64,000 bases of DNA from Manihot esculenta (lineage: Eukaryota; Streptophyta; Magnoliopsida; Malpighiales; Euphorbiaceae): the NCBI RefSeq assembly GCF_001659605.2, contig NC_035161.2, forward strand, positions 25,901,691 to 25,965,690. The letters are read 5' to 3'. Each line of letters begins with the position of its first letter. Position 1 is the first letter of the stretch. A program made the position numbers and the translations under genes. Positions 35,074 through 45,053 of this stretch are shown in pieces. Under the pieces are notes generated by a model, which was given only the letters and a program-made list of their open reading frames with translations, did no database searches and was not told where the DNA came from.

Positions 35074-35124
35074 CCACGTGGTAATCTTCTTGTAATTTCA
35101 GCTCAAGATTTTACGTCCTTTTCT
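35074..35124 (+). promoter_or_regulatory. Promoter block of kiwellin copy 2 with a perfect G-box
   Basis: GCCACGTGGTAATCTTCTTG: the CACGTG core at 35075-35080 is intact here, while the corresponding hexamer is CATATG in copy 3 and absent in copy 1. G-boxes bind bZIP/bHLH factors. The rest of the block matches the other two copies. Confidence 0.55.
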
Positions 35125-35203
35125 GCGTTTCTAATATTTAGCTCTCCATACATTCTTACCCCAAAACTTATGCATCCCCATGAGCAATGTCCACTGTGCA
35201 AAA

Positions 35204-35763
35204 ATGAAGCAAGCTCCCACTAGTTTTGCCACTTATCTCCTGCTCTTTGTTGTTCTTCTTGCCACTTCTAGTGTATTGGTTGATGGGCAGAAGTGTAAGC
35301 CAAGTGGCAACATTAAAGGAAAGAAACCTCCAAAGGGTAAATACAACCAAGGTGATGATTCTGATTGTTGTGAGGCAGGCAATGCTAACCTCCAGTATCC
35401 AAGCATATAAAGGCTACCTTAACTATCAACAGTTTTGAGAAAGGTGGAGATGGTGGAGCACTGTCAAAATGTGATGGAAAGTATCACAGTGACGACATAC
35501 CGGTGGTGGCATCATCAACAGGGTGGTTCAATAACATGAAAAGGTGTCACAAGTTCATCAAAATACATGGAAATGGAAGGAGTATGAAGGCTATGGTGGT
35601 GGATGAGTGTGACTCAACCATGGGATGTGATAAGGATCATGACTACCAGCCACCATGTCCGAATAATATCGTTGATGCCTCTAAAGCAGTTTGGAAAGCG
35701 TTAGGTGTTAAAGAAAGTGATGACAGATTTGGATTTATGGATGTCACATGGTCTGATACTTGA
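35204..35763 (+). pseudogene. Kiwellin copy 2, frameshifted
   Basis: ATG at 35204 gives the same signal peptide and mature start (QKCKPSGNIKGKKPPKG...DCCEAG). A net loss of 19 bp compared with copy 1, at about 35380-35400, then shifts the frame; translation ends at 35410. The rest of the gene is intact in the other frame from about 35400 to the stop at 35763 ([40 protein letters not shown]). The lost piece includes the YKCSP cysteine. Without splicing around the gap the product would be a 68-residue fragment, so this is a recent pseudogene. A small intron is unlikely, since the paralogues have none. Confidence 0.9.
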
Positions 35764-37651
35764 TTTAACTTATGTTACTATTCTCTTTTCTTATGCTTCT
35801 TACAGTGTGAAGCTTGTATTCTGTACTTTTTACACTACCTTATTGGAGGGATGGGTGTCAATAAGACTGTTCAGGAATTACATGTTAGTGCAATGCTTTA
35901 AAGCTAATAGCTAAGAAAAATAAATTGGATTCTATATTCTACATTAATAATTCCACTGAATTCAGATTGTAAAGATCAAAATACTTAGTTGAACTGATGA
36001 TGAACCATGTTAAGGTCTTGCAACAAGCTTGATGCATCATACCTAAGAAAATGTCATTTTCCCAAGATAATTTCCAATCCAAGTGCAAAATTTGCCAGCT
36101 ATCTAATATTTGTCTTTGTAGCTTCTAGTTATGTCCTTACGAAACATAGAATTGTGTGTACAACAAAAGAATAAAGCAAAAGTTACATAACGACCAAATT
36201 TATGTTGTTTGCCCATTTACTATTAGAGCTTGCCTTAGGTTGGTTCCTCTCTCACCTAGGCAGAGAGAGGTTTATGTTCTTTAGGTTCATGCCTTCATCT
36301 AGGGCTCCATCCCTCTTAATTTAGTTGCTGGTCGGCTTTCCTGTGTCCCTCTAGGCAGGGGAAGGCTACTCTTCTCCAATCCAGAAGTGAGTTTCTCTCT
36401 CCTTTATGGGTTGGGATTGTAAATAGTGTTGGTTTCTTCTTAGTTAGTTGTTGTATCTGTATGGTTGAGGGTCTTCTTTGGAGTTGCTTTTATGTTTTTT
36501 TGCTATTTCTGTGATTTTTTTATGTTGCCTCCTATTGCAGGTTTGTTGATCTCTCAAGTGAACGACGGAATGGGTTACTCTGATCCTTCAACGACAACTG
36601 TTAAGCTAGAGCTCTGCCATGCTGTGACTGCTTCTCGCCGCTAGTTTTCGAGAGTCAGATCTAGTTATGTTGGTTTGTAGTGATTGCCATAGTTGTAGCT
36701 TCCTTCCATGGTTGATTGGGCTCTCACAAGCTCTGGTAGAAATTTCTTCATATTGAATTCTGTATTCTTTCTCCACCTACAGTTGAAAAGATTGTCTCCC
36801 TTATGGGACTGCATCAGGCAAGAGCTAAATAAACTCTTCTCTACATAATAATCTATTAATATTACTAGCATCGTTGGAGACTCGACTCGATATGAATCTA
36901 TTAAAAATCTTTAATAATCTATTAATATTGTTAGCCTTCTTCGAGATTCGGCTCTCGCAAACAGATTTTTAATAGCCTAAATGAACTCAAATTTGAGTTT
37001 TTTGAATGAAATTTGAGTTGGTTCGTTAATATGATAAACAAATTTATTACGAATCGAGTTTGAACCGAATTCGAGTGTAATATTTATTTTATAAATCGAG
37101 TTCGAGTTTATAAATGAAGTTCAAGTCGAATTTGAGGTTGAACTCAAACTTTTAAATTTATTTTCTAATCGAGTATGAACTTATCAAAACTCGATTCGAC
37201 TCGATTTGATTACAGCCTAATTTTACTTATTAAATTTATATTTTAATTCCTATAAATGGAAATGTTGCGTCAATCCACGTTTGGTGATACCTAACATATA
37301 AATTAATACATTCCTGTTTTTAATTAGAAAATAAATCTCTCTTTAAACTATATAAATAAATTTATTTTTTTATTAATGAAAATTTTAAGTACTGAAAATG
37401 ATTTTCTCTCTTGAAAAAAAATATATTTTTTACGCATTTCAAGTTTTACTAATACAGCTATATATATTTTATTTATATTTTTTTATTTCAAGTTTTACTA
37501 ATACCGCTATATATATTTTATTTATATTTTTTTATTTTTAAATTATAATTAAACAGTAAAAAATAAATTATTTTATTAAAAATTATTTTTCATAAAAATT
37601 ATTTTCTAAACACAAATTATTTTTGCAAACAAATAGAAACTATTACTACTA
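35764..37651. other. Spacer: kiwellin 3' flank, an unassigned block, and an A+T repeat
   Basis: 35764-36060 is the 3' flank of copy 2 and resembles that of copy 3 ('gtgtcaataagact', 'agtgcaatgct..aaagc'). About 36190-36700 is less A+T-rich (for example CACCTAGGCAGAGAGAGG and CTCTAGGCAGGGGAAGG); it looks transposon-derived but has no motif. About 36880-37230 is a repeat built of CGAGTTTGAA/TTCGAACTCG-like words, a style common in plant MITE-like repeats. The rest is A+T filler with a short duplication 'caagttttactaata.cagctatatatat' at 37439-37515. Confidence 0.5.
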
Positions 37652-37656
37652 ATCAC
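37652..37656. repeat. Target-site duplication ATCAC, left copy (young Copia)
   Basis: ATCAC at 37652-37656 and 42241-42245 flank the two LTRs. Confidence 0.9.
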
Positions 37657-37816
37657 TATAGGAAAAATAGTATTAATATAATTAGCATAGAGTACAACAC
37701 TTATATAGATAGGTTACAGCTAAGAATGCGTAAAATATGGAATACAAATTACAGCTATACAAATTACAGCTAAGCTAGATAGGATAAGTAGTTAGAGCTA
37801 GGCTTTATCCTTAATA
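37657..37816 (-). mobile_element. 3' LTR of young Copia element (160 bp)
   Basis: Plus-strand ends TATAGGAAAA and CCTTAATA; I see no difference from the other LTR over all 160 bp. In element orientation it runs TATTAAGG...TCCTATA, that is TA...TA instead of TG...CA. The stop codon and the last six codons of the polyprotein (RIKDKA) lie at or in the LTR edge. The polypurine tract is GCGGGGGCG just inside (about 37817-37825). Confidence 0.95.
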
Positions 37817-40800
37817 CGCCCCCGCAAGATGAAGGTTCCATCGGAAACGCCAATCTTGTATCGAAAATACTGAAACTGTAATCGTCCAAGAGACTTTGTT
37901 AACATATCAGCATACTGGTCCTTTGAGCTAATGTGTTGTACTCGAAGCTGTCCAGCTTGTATACGTTCCCTGACGAAGTGGTAGTCCAATGCAAGGTGTT
38001 TCATCTTGGTGTGATATATTGGATTGGCACAAAAGTATGTTGCTCCAATATTATCACAATGAAGAACTGGAGATTTATTAATAGGCAAATGCAAATCTTG
38101 TAACAAATTCTGAACCCAAATCATTTCGGCGGTAGCATTGGCCAAGGCCTTGTATTCGGCCTCAGTTGAAGATCGAGAAACAGTCTTCTGTTTGGTAGAT
38201 TTCCATGAGATAACATTAGACCCAAGATACAAGACATATGCAGTAGTGGACCAACCTTGCTCAAGAGTACCACCCCAGTCAGAATCGGAAAACGCAGTTA
38301 ATGTATGTGAAGAGTCTGAACGAAGATATAATCCATAATAAATTGTACCTTTCAAGCATCGCAGGACACGCTTCAATGCTTGGAAATGCCTCTGTGTTGG
38401 GGCATGCATGAACTGCGAAAGTCTATTAACTGCAAAGGAAACATCAGGACGAGTGATAGCTAAATATTGCAAGGCACCAACTAGTTGCCGATAAACTGTA
38501 GAGTCTGCCGATGGTGATCCATCACATAGTTCAAGTTTCTCACTAGATAAAGGTGTACTAGCCTCCTTAGCACCAGCCATAGCAAACTTAATGAGTAAAT
38601 CATGAATATGCCGATGTTGAGAAAGAAACAGCCCTGTAGAGGTCGGAATAACCTCAACACCTAAAAAATGATGTCCCAAGTCTTTAATAGAAAACCGAGC
38701 AGCCAACTTGGACACACATTCATCCAAAAACCTCGTGGTATTGCCAGTTAACACAATGTCATCAACATATATAAGAAAATAAGCAAGAACATCTTTGGAG
38801 TGATAAATAAAAAGAGAAGCATCTGCATGCGATTTTCGAAAGCCTTGAGAAAGCAGGAATGTGGTAAGTTCAATATACCAGGCTCGAGGAGCCTGTTTAA
38901 GACCATAGATCGACTTACATAATCGACAAATATAATTTGGAAAATTAGAATCAATATAACCTGGAGGCTGCTGCATGTATACTTCTTCATGAAGAGTGCC
39001 TTGAAGGAAGGCATTATTAACATCAAGTTGCCGTAAAGGCCATCCTCTTGATACAGCAAGACTTAGAACCACACGAATTGGGACTGGTTTGGTCACTGGA
39101 CTAAAAGTCTCAAAATAATCACGACCAGCCTGTTGAAGAAAACCTTTAGCAACTAAGCGGGCCTTGTATCTGTCGATAGTACTGTCTGGTTTTCTCTTTA
39201 TACGAAATACCCACTTACAACCAATGGGTGTATGTTGAGCCTTTGGTACTAACTCCCAAGTGTTATTGTTCAATAAGGCATGGAATTCAGAATCCATAGC
39301 TTGACGCCAATGACCAATCTGTAGAGCTTGCTTAACACTTCGAGGCTCCAAAGACTCTTGCAAAGGATATTTAGTGGTCATATTAATAAAAGCATCATTA
39401 TAGTACTGAGAATTTAATTTCCGCTGACGCTGAGGACGCTGATCAGAGACACCAGTGGGCACAACAGAACTGCTAGAATCAGAACCAGGAACAGGTTGGA
39501 TTGCGGAAGAAGAGAATAAATCAGTGACTGGCAAAATGCTTTGTAAAGGAATTACTGAACCATCCTCAGGCGAAGCCACCGAAGTATGTCGCTGTCCAGA
39601 ATTGAGAGGTACTACCGGGGCTGCCACAACAGTATCAGATAAGTCGACTGATTCTTGGAGAATAGAACCCACTGGCTGTGACGAAATAAAAGAAGAAACC
39701 TCTTGAAACCCAGCCGAAGTACCTGTGCAGGGGGCAGCAGAAAATAATGTAGAAAATTGAGGAACATTAGTGCAATCTTTGGACGGAAAAACATGCTCAA
39801 CGAATCGAACATGACGGGAAAGATATAGCTTCTTAGTGATGGGATCGTAACACCGATAAGCAGATTGAGTAGTAGAATATCCAAGAAAAATGCATGGCTG
39901 AGATCGAGACTGCATTTTAGAAGAAACATAAGGACGCAACCAAGGGAAACAGAGACACCCAAAAGATTTTAGACGAGTGAAATTTGGAGATCGACCAAAC
40001 AATTTAAAATACGGTGTAGTAAATGAAATAGCAGAAGAAGGCAAACGATTTATCAAATAGACAGCCGTAAGAAAAGCATAGGACCAAAATTCAATTGGCA
40101 GAGAAGAAAAATGTAATAATGAAAGACATGTTTCAACAATGAAACGATGTCTTCTTTTTGCTGTTCCATTATGTTCCGGGGTGTGTGGTGGAGAAGTATA
40201 ATGAGATATTCCGCAGGAAAGAAAATGAGGCTTTAATTTTTGATATTCCCCTCCATTGTCTGTAAAAACAGAGATTATTTTTGTTTGGAAATAATTCTCA
40301 ACAAGTTTCTGAAAATGAATAAAAAGATTATGAGCATCAGACTTTTTCTTCATTGGATATAGCCATGTGTATTTGGTATAATGATCAATGAATGTAATAT
40401 AATAAATATAGCCATCAATGGATGGTTTCGTTGGTCCCCATACATCAGAATATACTAGTTGTAAAGGCTTAGAACTAGTAAGAGAATTAACAGCAAATGG
40501 CAACTTATGACTTTTATTCATTAAACAAGAAACACAATGAAAATTTGACACAGACTTAGACAATGACTCATGACCCATATTGTGAAGAGCTAAGCTAAAA
40601 AACTTGTTGGAGGGATGGCCAAGCCTGTGATGCAAAGCCGAAAGAGAAGACACACTAGCAGTATTCAATTGTAACTTAGAACGACTTTGAGAAAAATTTG
40701 CACTGTAAATGTCATCAATGTTCTCGCCCCGTAGAAGAACCACCCCCGTGCACAGATCCTTCACAAGAAAATACAGTGGAAAGAATTCCACAGAAACATG

Positions 40801-42015
40801 ATTAGTCCGGCAAAGTTTAGCAATTGAAATTAAATTCTTGCGCAAATTCGGCACACAAAGCACATTTGAAAGAGACAAATAGTGAGTTTTAGCTGACAGA
40901 GCAGTGTAACCAGTATGAGTAACAGGCAAGAATTTACCATCACCAAGTTGAATTTCATCTGGCCCACCATAATCCGTATAACCCTGCAAGGAAGACGGAT
41001 TAGAAACAATATGGTGAGAAGCTCCACTATCAAACAACCATTGTTGAGGTGATGTGGTAGACATAGCAGTCGTAGCATTCACCGACGGAACAGCATTGGA
41101 AGCTATGGAGGAATTTGTGGAATCTGTTCGCACCACAATATTGTTTTTCCGAAGAAAACGTGCTAGCTTACGGCATTCAGCAGCAACATGCCCAACATTC
41201 TCACAAAATTGACAAACAGTAGGAGATTGATAAGAACCTCGTGTATTGTTCTGAAATTGATAAGAACGACCTCCACGATTTCTGCATGAGGACTGATTGG
41301 AACGACCTCCACCATTCTGTTGCAGTGAACGATTTCCAGTCCTAGCAGTATAATTAACAGTAGCAATAGAAGGAGATGAAACAGGTGGATCTTTGTCTTT
41401 TAAAGATCGTTCATGATCAGTAAGCTTTTCAAACAAATCAGAAAAGGAGATCGCCAATTCTCTAACCTTTAAGGCCGCAACAATGGAGCTATAATCATCA
41501 CCAAGCTGTGTAATAATATGAACAATCAAGTCTTCATCACTAACAGGATTCTGAGTGAGAGCCAATTCATCAGCAATGGCACGCATCTCATTCATAAATA
41601 CTGCAATAGATTTCGAACCCTTGGGATTTTGAGCAAGCTTTGTCTTGAGTGAAAGAATACGAGATCGTGAGACATTAGCAAAGCTCTGGTGAAGCCGATC
41701 CCATGCCTCTTTTGCTGTGTTCGCTGAGGAAATTAGAGGCTGAATAACCTCAGAACAGCTACCAAGAAGAGCACTAACAAGGATGTGATCTTGTCGAAAC
41801 CAGAGAGAATATTCTGGGTTTATAGTTTTGTCTTTATCAGTAAGAAATTCAGATGGCGATGTTTTAGATCCATCAATAAAACCAAGCAAATCGAGCCCAA
41901 TCAATGTTGATTGAACTTGTTTTCGCCAAACAGGAAAGTTTTCCTGAGTGAGTTTGATAGGGAAGTGTGTAGGAGCATTGAGTTGAATAACAGAAGAAAG
42001 AGATGAAGAAGCCAT
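37798..42015 (-). CDS. Intact Ty1/Copia gag-pol polyprotein (1405 residues)
   Basis: A single uninterrupted frame. Order by approximate residue: Gag 1-260 ([38 protein letters not shown]); zinc knuckle near 270 ([14 protein letters not shown]); aspartic protease near 330 ([13 protein letters not shown]); integrase about 465-700 (HHRLGHPSN...CVSC zinc site; [28 protein letters not shown] core); reverse transcriptase about 910-1150 ([39 protein letters not shown]); RNase H about 1240-1370 ([34 protein letters not shown]). The GTAKRRHR phrase differs slightly from the usual GVAERKHR but the acidic D-D-E residues are otherwise in place. The Gag style resembles the Ale/Retrofit group (inference). 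No stop or frameshift, identical LTRs and an exact target duplication together suggest a very recent, possibly still mobile copy. Confidence 0.97.
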   Translation of the reverse strand: MASSSLSSVIQLNAPTHFPIKLTQENFPVWRKQVQSTLIGLDLLGFIDGSKTSPSEFLTDKDKTINPEYSLWFRQDHILVSALLGSCSEVIQPLISSANTAKEAWDRLHQSFANVSRSRILSLKTKLAQNPKGSKSIAVFMNEMRAIADELALTQNPVSDEDLIVHIITQLGDDYSSIVAALKVRELAISFSDLFEKLTDHERSLKDKDPPVSSPSIATVNYTARTGNRSLQQNGGGRSNQSSCRNRGGRSYQFQNNTRGSYQSPTVCQFCENVGHVAAECRKLARFLRKNNIVVRTDSTNSSIASNAVPSVNATTAMSTTSPQQWLFDSGASHHIVSNPSSLQGYTDYGGPDEIQLGDGKFLPVTHTGYTALSAKTHYLSLSNVLCVPNLRKNLISIAKLCRTNHVSVEFFPLYFLVKDLCTGVVLLRGENIDDIYSANFSQSRSKLQLNTASVSSLSALHHRLGHPSNKFFSLALHNMGHESLSKSVSNFHCVSCLMNKSHKLPFAVNSLTSSKPLQLVYSDVWGPTKPSIDGYIYYITFIDHYTKYTWLYPMKKKSDAHNLFIHFQKLVENYFQTKIISVFTDNGGEYQKLKPHFLSCGISHYTSPPHTPEHNGTAKRRHRFIVETCLSLLHFSSLPIEFWSYAFLTAVYLINRLPSSAISFTTPYFKLFGRSPNFTRLKSFGCLCFPWLRPYVSSKMQSRSQPCIFLGYSTTQSAYRCYDPITKKLYLSRHVRFVEHVFPSKDCTNVPQFSTLFSAAPCTGTSAGFQEVSSFISSQPVGSILQESVDLSDTVVAAPVVPLNSGQRHTSVASPEDGSVIPLQSILPVTDLFSSSAIQPVPGSDSSSSVVPTGVSDQRPQRQRKLNSQYYNDAFINMTTKYPLQESLEPRSVKQALQIGHWRQAMDSEFHALLNNNTWELVPKAQHTPIGCKWVFRIKRKPDSTIDRYKARLVAKGFLQQAGRDYFETFSPVTKPVPIRVVLSLAVSRGWPLRQLDVNNAFLQGTLHEEVYMQQPPGYIDSNFPNYICRLCKSIYGLKQAPRAWYIELTTFLLSQGFRKSHADASLFIYHSKDVLAYFLIYVDDIVLTGNTTRFLDECVSKLAARFSIKDLGHHFLGVEVIPTSTGLFLSQHRHIHDLLIKFAMAGAKEASTPLSSEKLELCDGSPSADSTVYRQLVGALQYLAITRPDVSFAVNRLSQFMHAPTQRHFQALKRVLRCLKGTIYYGLYLRSDSSHTLTAFSDSDWGGTLEQGWSTTAYVLYLGSNVISWKSTKQKTVSRSSTEAEYKALANATAEMIWVQNLLQDLHLPINKSPVLHCDNIGATYFCANPIYHTKMKHLALDYHFVRERIQAGQLRVQHISSKDQYADMLTKSLGRLQFQYFRYKIGVSDGTFILRGRIKDKA

Positions 42016-42066
42016 AGGAAAAGAGAAACAACTGGATCTAGAAAAACCTCGTTAGAGTATTGTTAA

Positions 42067-42080
42067 TGGCTCTGATACCA
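42067..42080 (-). other. Primer-binding site of young Copia
   Basis: Minus strand TGGTATCAGAGCCA, directly inside the 5' LTR; complementary to tRNA-iMet. The leader between it and the ATG (42013-42015) is only about 50 nt. Confidence 0.92.
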
Positions 42081-42240
42081 TATAGGAAAAATAGTATTAA
42101 TATAATTAGCATAGAGTACAACACTTATATAGATAGGTTACAGCTAAGAATGCGTAAAATATGGAATACAAATTACAGCTATACAAATTACAGCTAAGCT
42201 AGATAGGATAAGTAGTTAGAGCTAGGCTTTATCCTTAATA
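42081..42240 (-). mobile_element. 5' LTR of young Copia element (160 bp)
   Basis: Same 160 bp as 37657-37816, followed by ATCAC at 42241-42245. The short LTR is A+T-rich with the direct repeats 'acaaattacagct' (two adjacent) and a 'ttatatagat' stretch. Confidence 0.95.
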
Positions 42241-42245
42241 ATCAC

Positions 42246-43472
42246 AATTCTAGCGAGAATCCAGTTACAGAATAAGCTATAGTGGCTTTAACCGGTGGCT
42301 TATTAATCTTAGTTTGTACAAAATACCAATTTGATGACCTTCGGGTTTCATCTACTCTGGATAAGATCGGACCGTCAACTGCAAGTCTGGAATCCAGCAA
42401 GAAGTGATCCAGTCCGGTGATGTGACGTAAGGTGACGTAAGGAAGAGCAGCAGGTCCAGTCATTCACAACCCTGTCCGCATGTGTGCCGAGGATAATTAA
42501 ATGGCTGTATGGCGTGGAGAGGGGTTCTGACACATCTGTACGTACGGACCTGAGTGACAGAGATATGTGGTGCTGTAGTAAGAAAGCCGTTAAACATCAC
42601 TAACAGACAAAAAGAAAAGGAGGAAAAGAGGAGGAACATTTTCATCTGCACCTAAGTTTACAATCACGCTGTAAATCCTATTTTTTGGATTTTAGAACAT
42701 CACAATCCAACAAGTGAATTTTTACCTTGTAAGAGACAAGGTAGGATAAAAGGAATGCAAATGAAGCAATTCATCTCATCCAAGGTTCAATTGGTAGACT
42801 GTCTTACCAAAGCAGTCACAAAGGGCAGTCTTGTGAGCTCGTGCACAAAGCTATTAAATCAATTATTACGATATTCGAATTGAGGAGAATGATAAGAAAT
42901 TATGTAATTAATTAATAGTTACCTTTATCTCTATTGATAATCTTAATTTTCTTGTACAACTACAACTCTTTTACTGCCATTCCCTAAATTGTCATTATGT
43001 TTCTACTTTCAATATTATAATAATAATATCAATAATTAAATAAGCTTTGAAGCACCGTATTAAATTTATTTATAATAAAAATTACAAGAATTAATCACTT
43101 ATCAATTAGATCGGCTGCCTTCAATTGTCTATTGCATTGTCTAGTTGATTCCATTTATAAGAAAAAACAAAAGGCAGTCGAGGAATGGCCAGTTCTAACA
43201 CTTTTATTTGGAGGGTTTCGTTTCTCAAAGATCTTATAGGATCCCAATCTGTGAGTGAATCTTTGTGAGAAGACCAAGAATCCCATCAAATACAATAAAA
43301 AAAAGCATCTCAAATACAATAACAATGAGTACTGAAACAGCGGGAGTTTACACACAGCCGGTAAACTCCTCTAGACAATAGAAATTATTACGCTGTAGCT
43401 TGAGTGAATCTGTCTAAGGAATCTAGGCCGATTAAAAGTATCTTAAAAACAATATTAACCACAATTAATGCG
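42246..43472. other. Spacer with a decayed Copia 3' fragment and kiwellin upstream sequence
   Basis: About 42690-42900 translates on the plus strand to fragments such as VQLVDCLTKAVTKGSLVSSC, the end of a Copia RNase H region (compare the usual QLADxLTKA), with no intact frame. 43150-43350 matches 29825-29986 beside the AHL gene, and 43400-43472 is shared with the upstream regions of the other kiwellin copies. No gene otherwise. Confidence 0.55.
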
Positions 43473-43553
43473 CCATATGGCAATCTTCTTGTAACTTCAG
43501 TTCAAGTTTTACGTCCTTTTCTGCCTTTTCAAATATTTACTTCTCTATTTATA
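43473..43553 (+). promoter_or_regulatory. Promoter of kiwellin gene 3
   Basis: Family block CCATATGGCAATCTTCTTG...TTTTACGTCCTTTTCTGCC, then a TATA box TATTTATA at 43546-43553, 54 bp before the ATG. The G-box of copy 2 is CATATG here. Confidence 0.6.
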
Positions 43554-43606
43554 CCCTCAGAACTTGTGCATCCTTTCACCCTTAAGCAATAACCATTGTG
43601 CAAAAA

Positions 43607-44185
43607 ATGAAGCAAGCTCCCGTTAATCTTGCTACTTATCTCCTGCTCTTTTTTGTTCTTCTTGCCAGTTCTCGTGTATTGGTTGATGGGCAAAAGTGTA
43701 AGCCAAGTGGTAAGATTAAGGGAAAAAATCCTCCAAAGGGTGAATGCAACAAAAATAATGATTCTGAGTGTTGCGAGGCAGGTAAGTATTATACTATTTA
43801 TAAGTGCTCGCCTTCTGTATCTAAGCATACAAAGGCAACTTTAACTGTCAACAGCTTTGAGGAAGGTGGCGAAGGTGGTGCACCGTCGGAATGTGATAGA
43901 AAGTACCACGACGACGACACACCGGTGGTGGCATTATCAACTGGGTGGTTCAATAACAAGAAGAGGTGTCACAATTTCATCAAAATACATGGAAATGGAA
44001 GGAGCGTGAAGGCTATGGTAGTAGATGAGTGTGACTCAACCATGGGATGTGATAAGGATCATGACTACCAGCCACCATGTTCGAATAATATCGTTGATGC
44101 CTCTAAAGCAGTTTGGAAAGCTTTAGGTGTTAAAGAAAGTGATGACAGATATGGATTTATGGATGTCACCTGGTTTGATGCTTGA
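43607..44185 (+). CDS. Kiwellin / ripening-related secreted protein, copy 3
   Basis: Intronless, 192 residues, same length as copy 1. Signal peptide MKQAPVNLATYLLLFFVLLA..., then a mature domain with ten cysteines: QKC, GEC, ECC, YKC, SEC, RC, DEC, GC, PPC. This is the full cysteine set of the family, so it is the least altered copy. Differences include EEGGEGGAPS, TGWFNNKKRC and a final TWFDA in place of TWSDA. Expected role as for copy 1: a secreted double-psi beta-barrel protein of cell wall/apoplast linked to ripening and defence. It is separated from copies 1 and 2 by the young Copia insertion and has a solo LTR about 150 bp behind its stop. Confidence 0.93.
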   Translation: MKQAPVNLATYLLLFFVLLASSRVLVDGQKCKPSGKIKGKNPPKGECNKNNDSECCEAGKYYTIYKCSPSVSKHTKATLTVNSFEEGGEGGAPSECDRKYHDDDTPVVALSTGWFNNKKRCHNFIKIHGNGRSVKAMVVDECDSTMGCDKDHDYQPPCSNNIVDASKAVWKALGVKESDDRYGFMDVTWFDA

Positions 44186-44334
44186 TTTAACTTCCGTTAT
44201 TGTGTTCTTGTCTTCTGCTTCTTATGAGAATGCTTTCGTTTTCGACTGCCTTGATAAGATAGCTTATTAGTAAAGGCAGTTTGGACTCTACACTGTCCTG
44301 TTAGAGGGTGATGGTGTCAATAAGACTCTGTGTG

Positions 44335-44339
44335 CATTG
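44335..44339. repeat. Target-site duplication CATTG, left copy (solo LTR)
   Basis: CATTG before TGTCAGGG and again at 45049-45053 after CCGTGACA. Confidence 0.85.
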
Positions 44340-45048
44340 TGTCAGGGTCATAGAGTTTTAGGGATCAAAACTATAATTTTTTAATATTAAAATTTTCAGA
44401 AAATAATAATGGAATAAGTTAGTAGAAATTAGTAGTAAGAAAATGGTCGTGTCATTTTCTTATAATTTTTATTTATTTATTTATTAAACGAGTGTCACCT
44501 CAGACATATTGATGTCTCCTCCCACCATAATTTTACTTGTTCTTAAGGCTCTTTAGGGGTGTCACCTCAGACATATTGATGTCTCCTCCCACCATAGTTC
44601 TACTTGTTTTTAAGGCTCTTTAGGGGAGAGTGACTAGTTGGCCACCAATAAGGGCTGGACCTGATTGGCCATCGTAAACTTGTTGAGTCCCTGGATTGTG
44701 CCTTCTCTTCTGGCAGGCGTTCCCCCCTGTCTGCAAGTTGGGAATGGATCATTGACATGATTGTGTAATGACTATTTTGCCACTGGAATAAAATAAGTAG
44801 CCCATTCAATAAATCTCTGTGCTTGGTTGCTTGTTGATTTGCTTGTATTGCTATAATTATCCAATCACAATATTTTCATATGATAACTGTGGTTTTCCAC
44901 GTTTTTACGAGAATGGGACAGGAGGTCCTAACCTTTACGTTCCTTTGTACAGGTGAACGTGTAGAGAGCTTGGCTGACTTGGCTTGAAAAGAGTTCAAAC
45001 CAAGTGCCACACGGTTCCAGGCCAGTGTCAAAATTTAAAACCGTGACA
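44340..45048. mobile_element. Solo LTR (709 bp) behind kiwellin copy 3
   Basis: Ends TGTCAGGGTC and CCGTGACA (inverted TGTCA/TGACA), with 5-bp target copies CATTG. The corresponding flank of copy 2 (35850-35910) runs from 'gtgtcaataagact' to 'gtgcaatgcttaaagc'-like sequence without this block, which supports an insertion here. It contains a 67-bp tandem duplication (44492-44625). No protein-coding remnant, so family and direction are undetermined. Confidence 0.85.
44492..44625. repeat. 67-bp tandem duplication inside the solo LTR
   Basis: Units 44492-44558 and 44559-44625 both start GTGTCACCTCAGACATATTG; three or four differences. Confidence 0.9.
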
Positions 45049-45053
45049 CATTG

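Noticed and set aside
35380..35410. A small intron restoring kiwellin copy 2
   Set aside because: The paralogues are intronless and the difference is a loss, not an addition, of sequence; no GT-AG pair would restore the missing codons.
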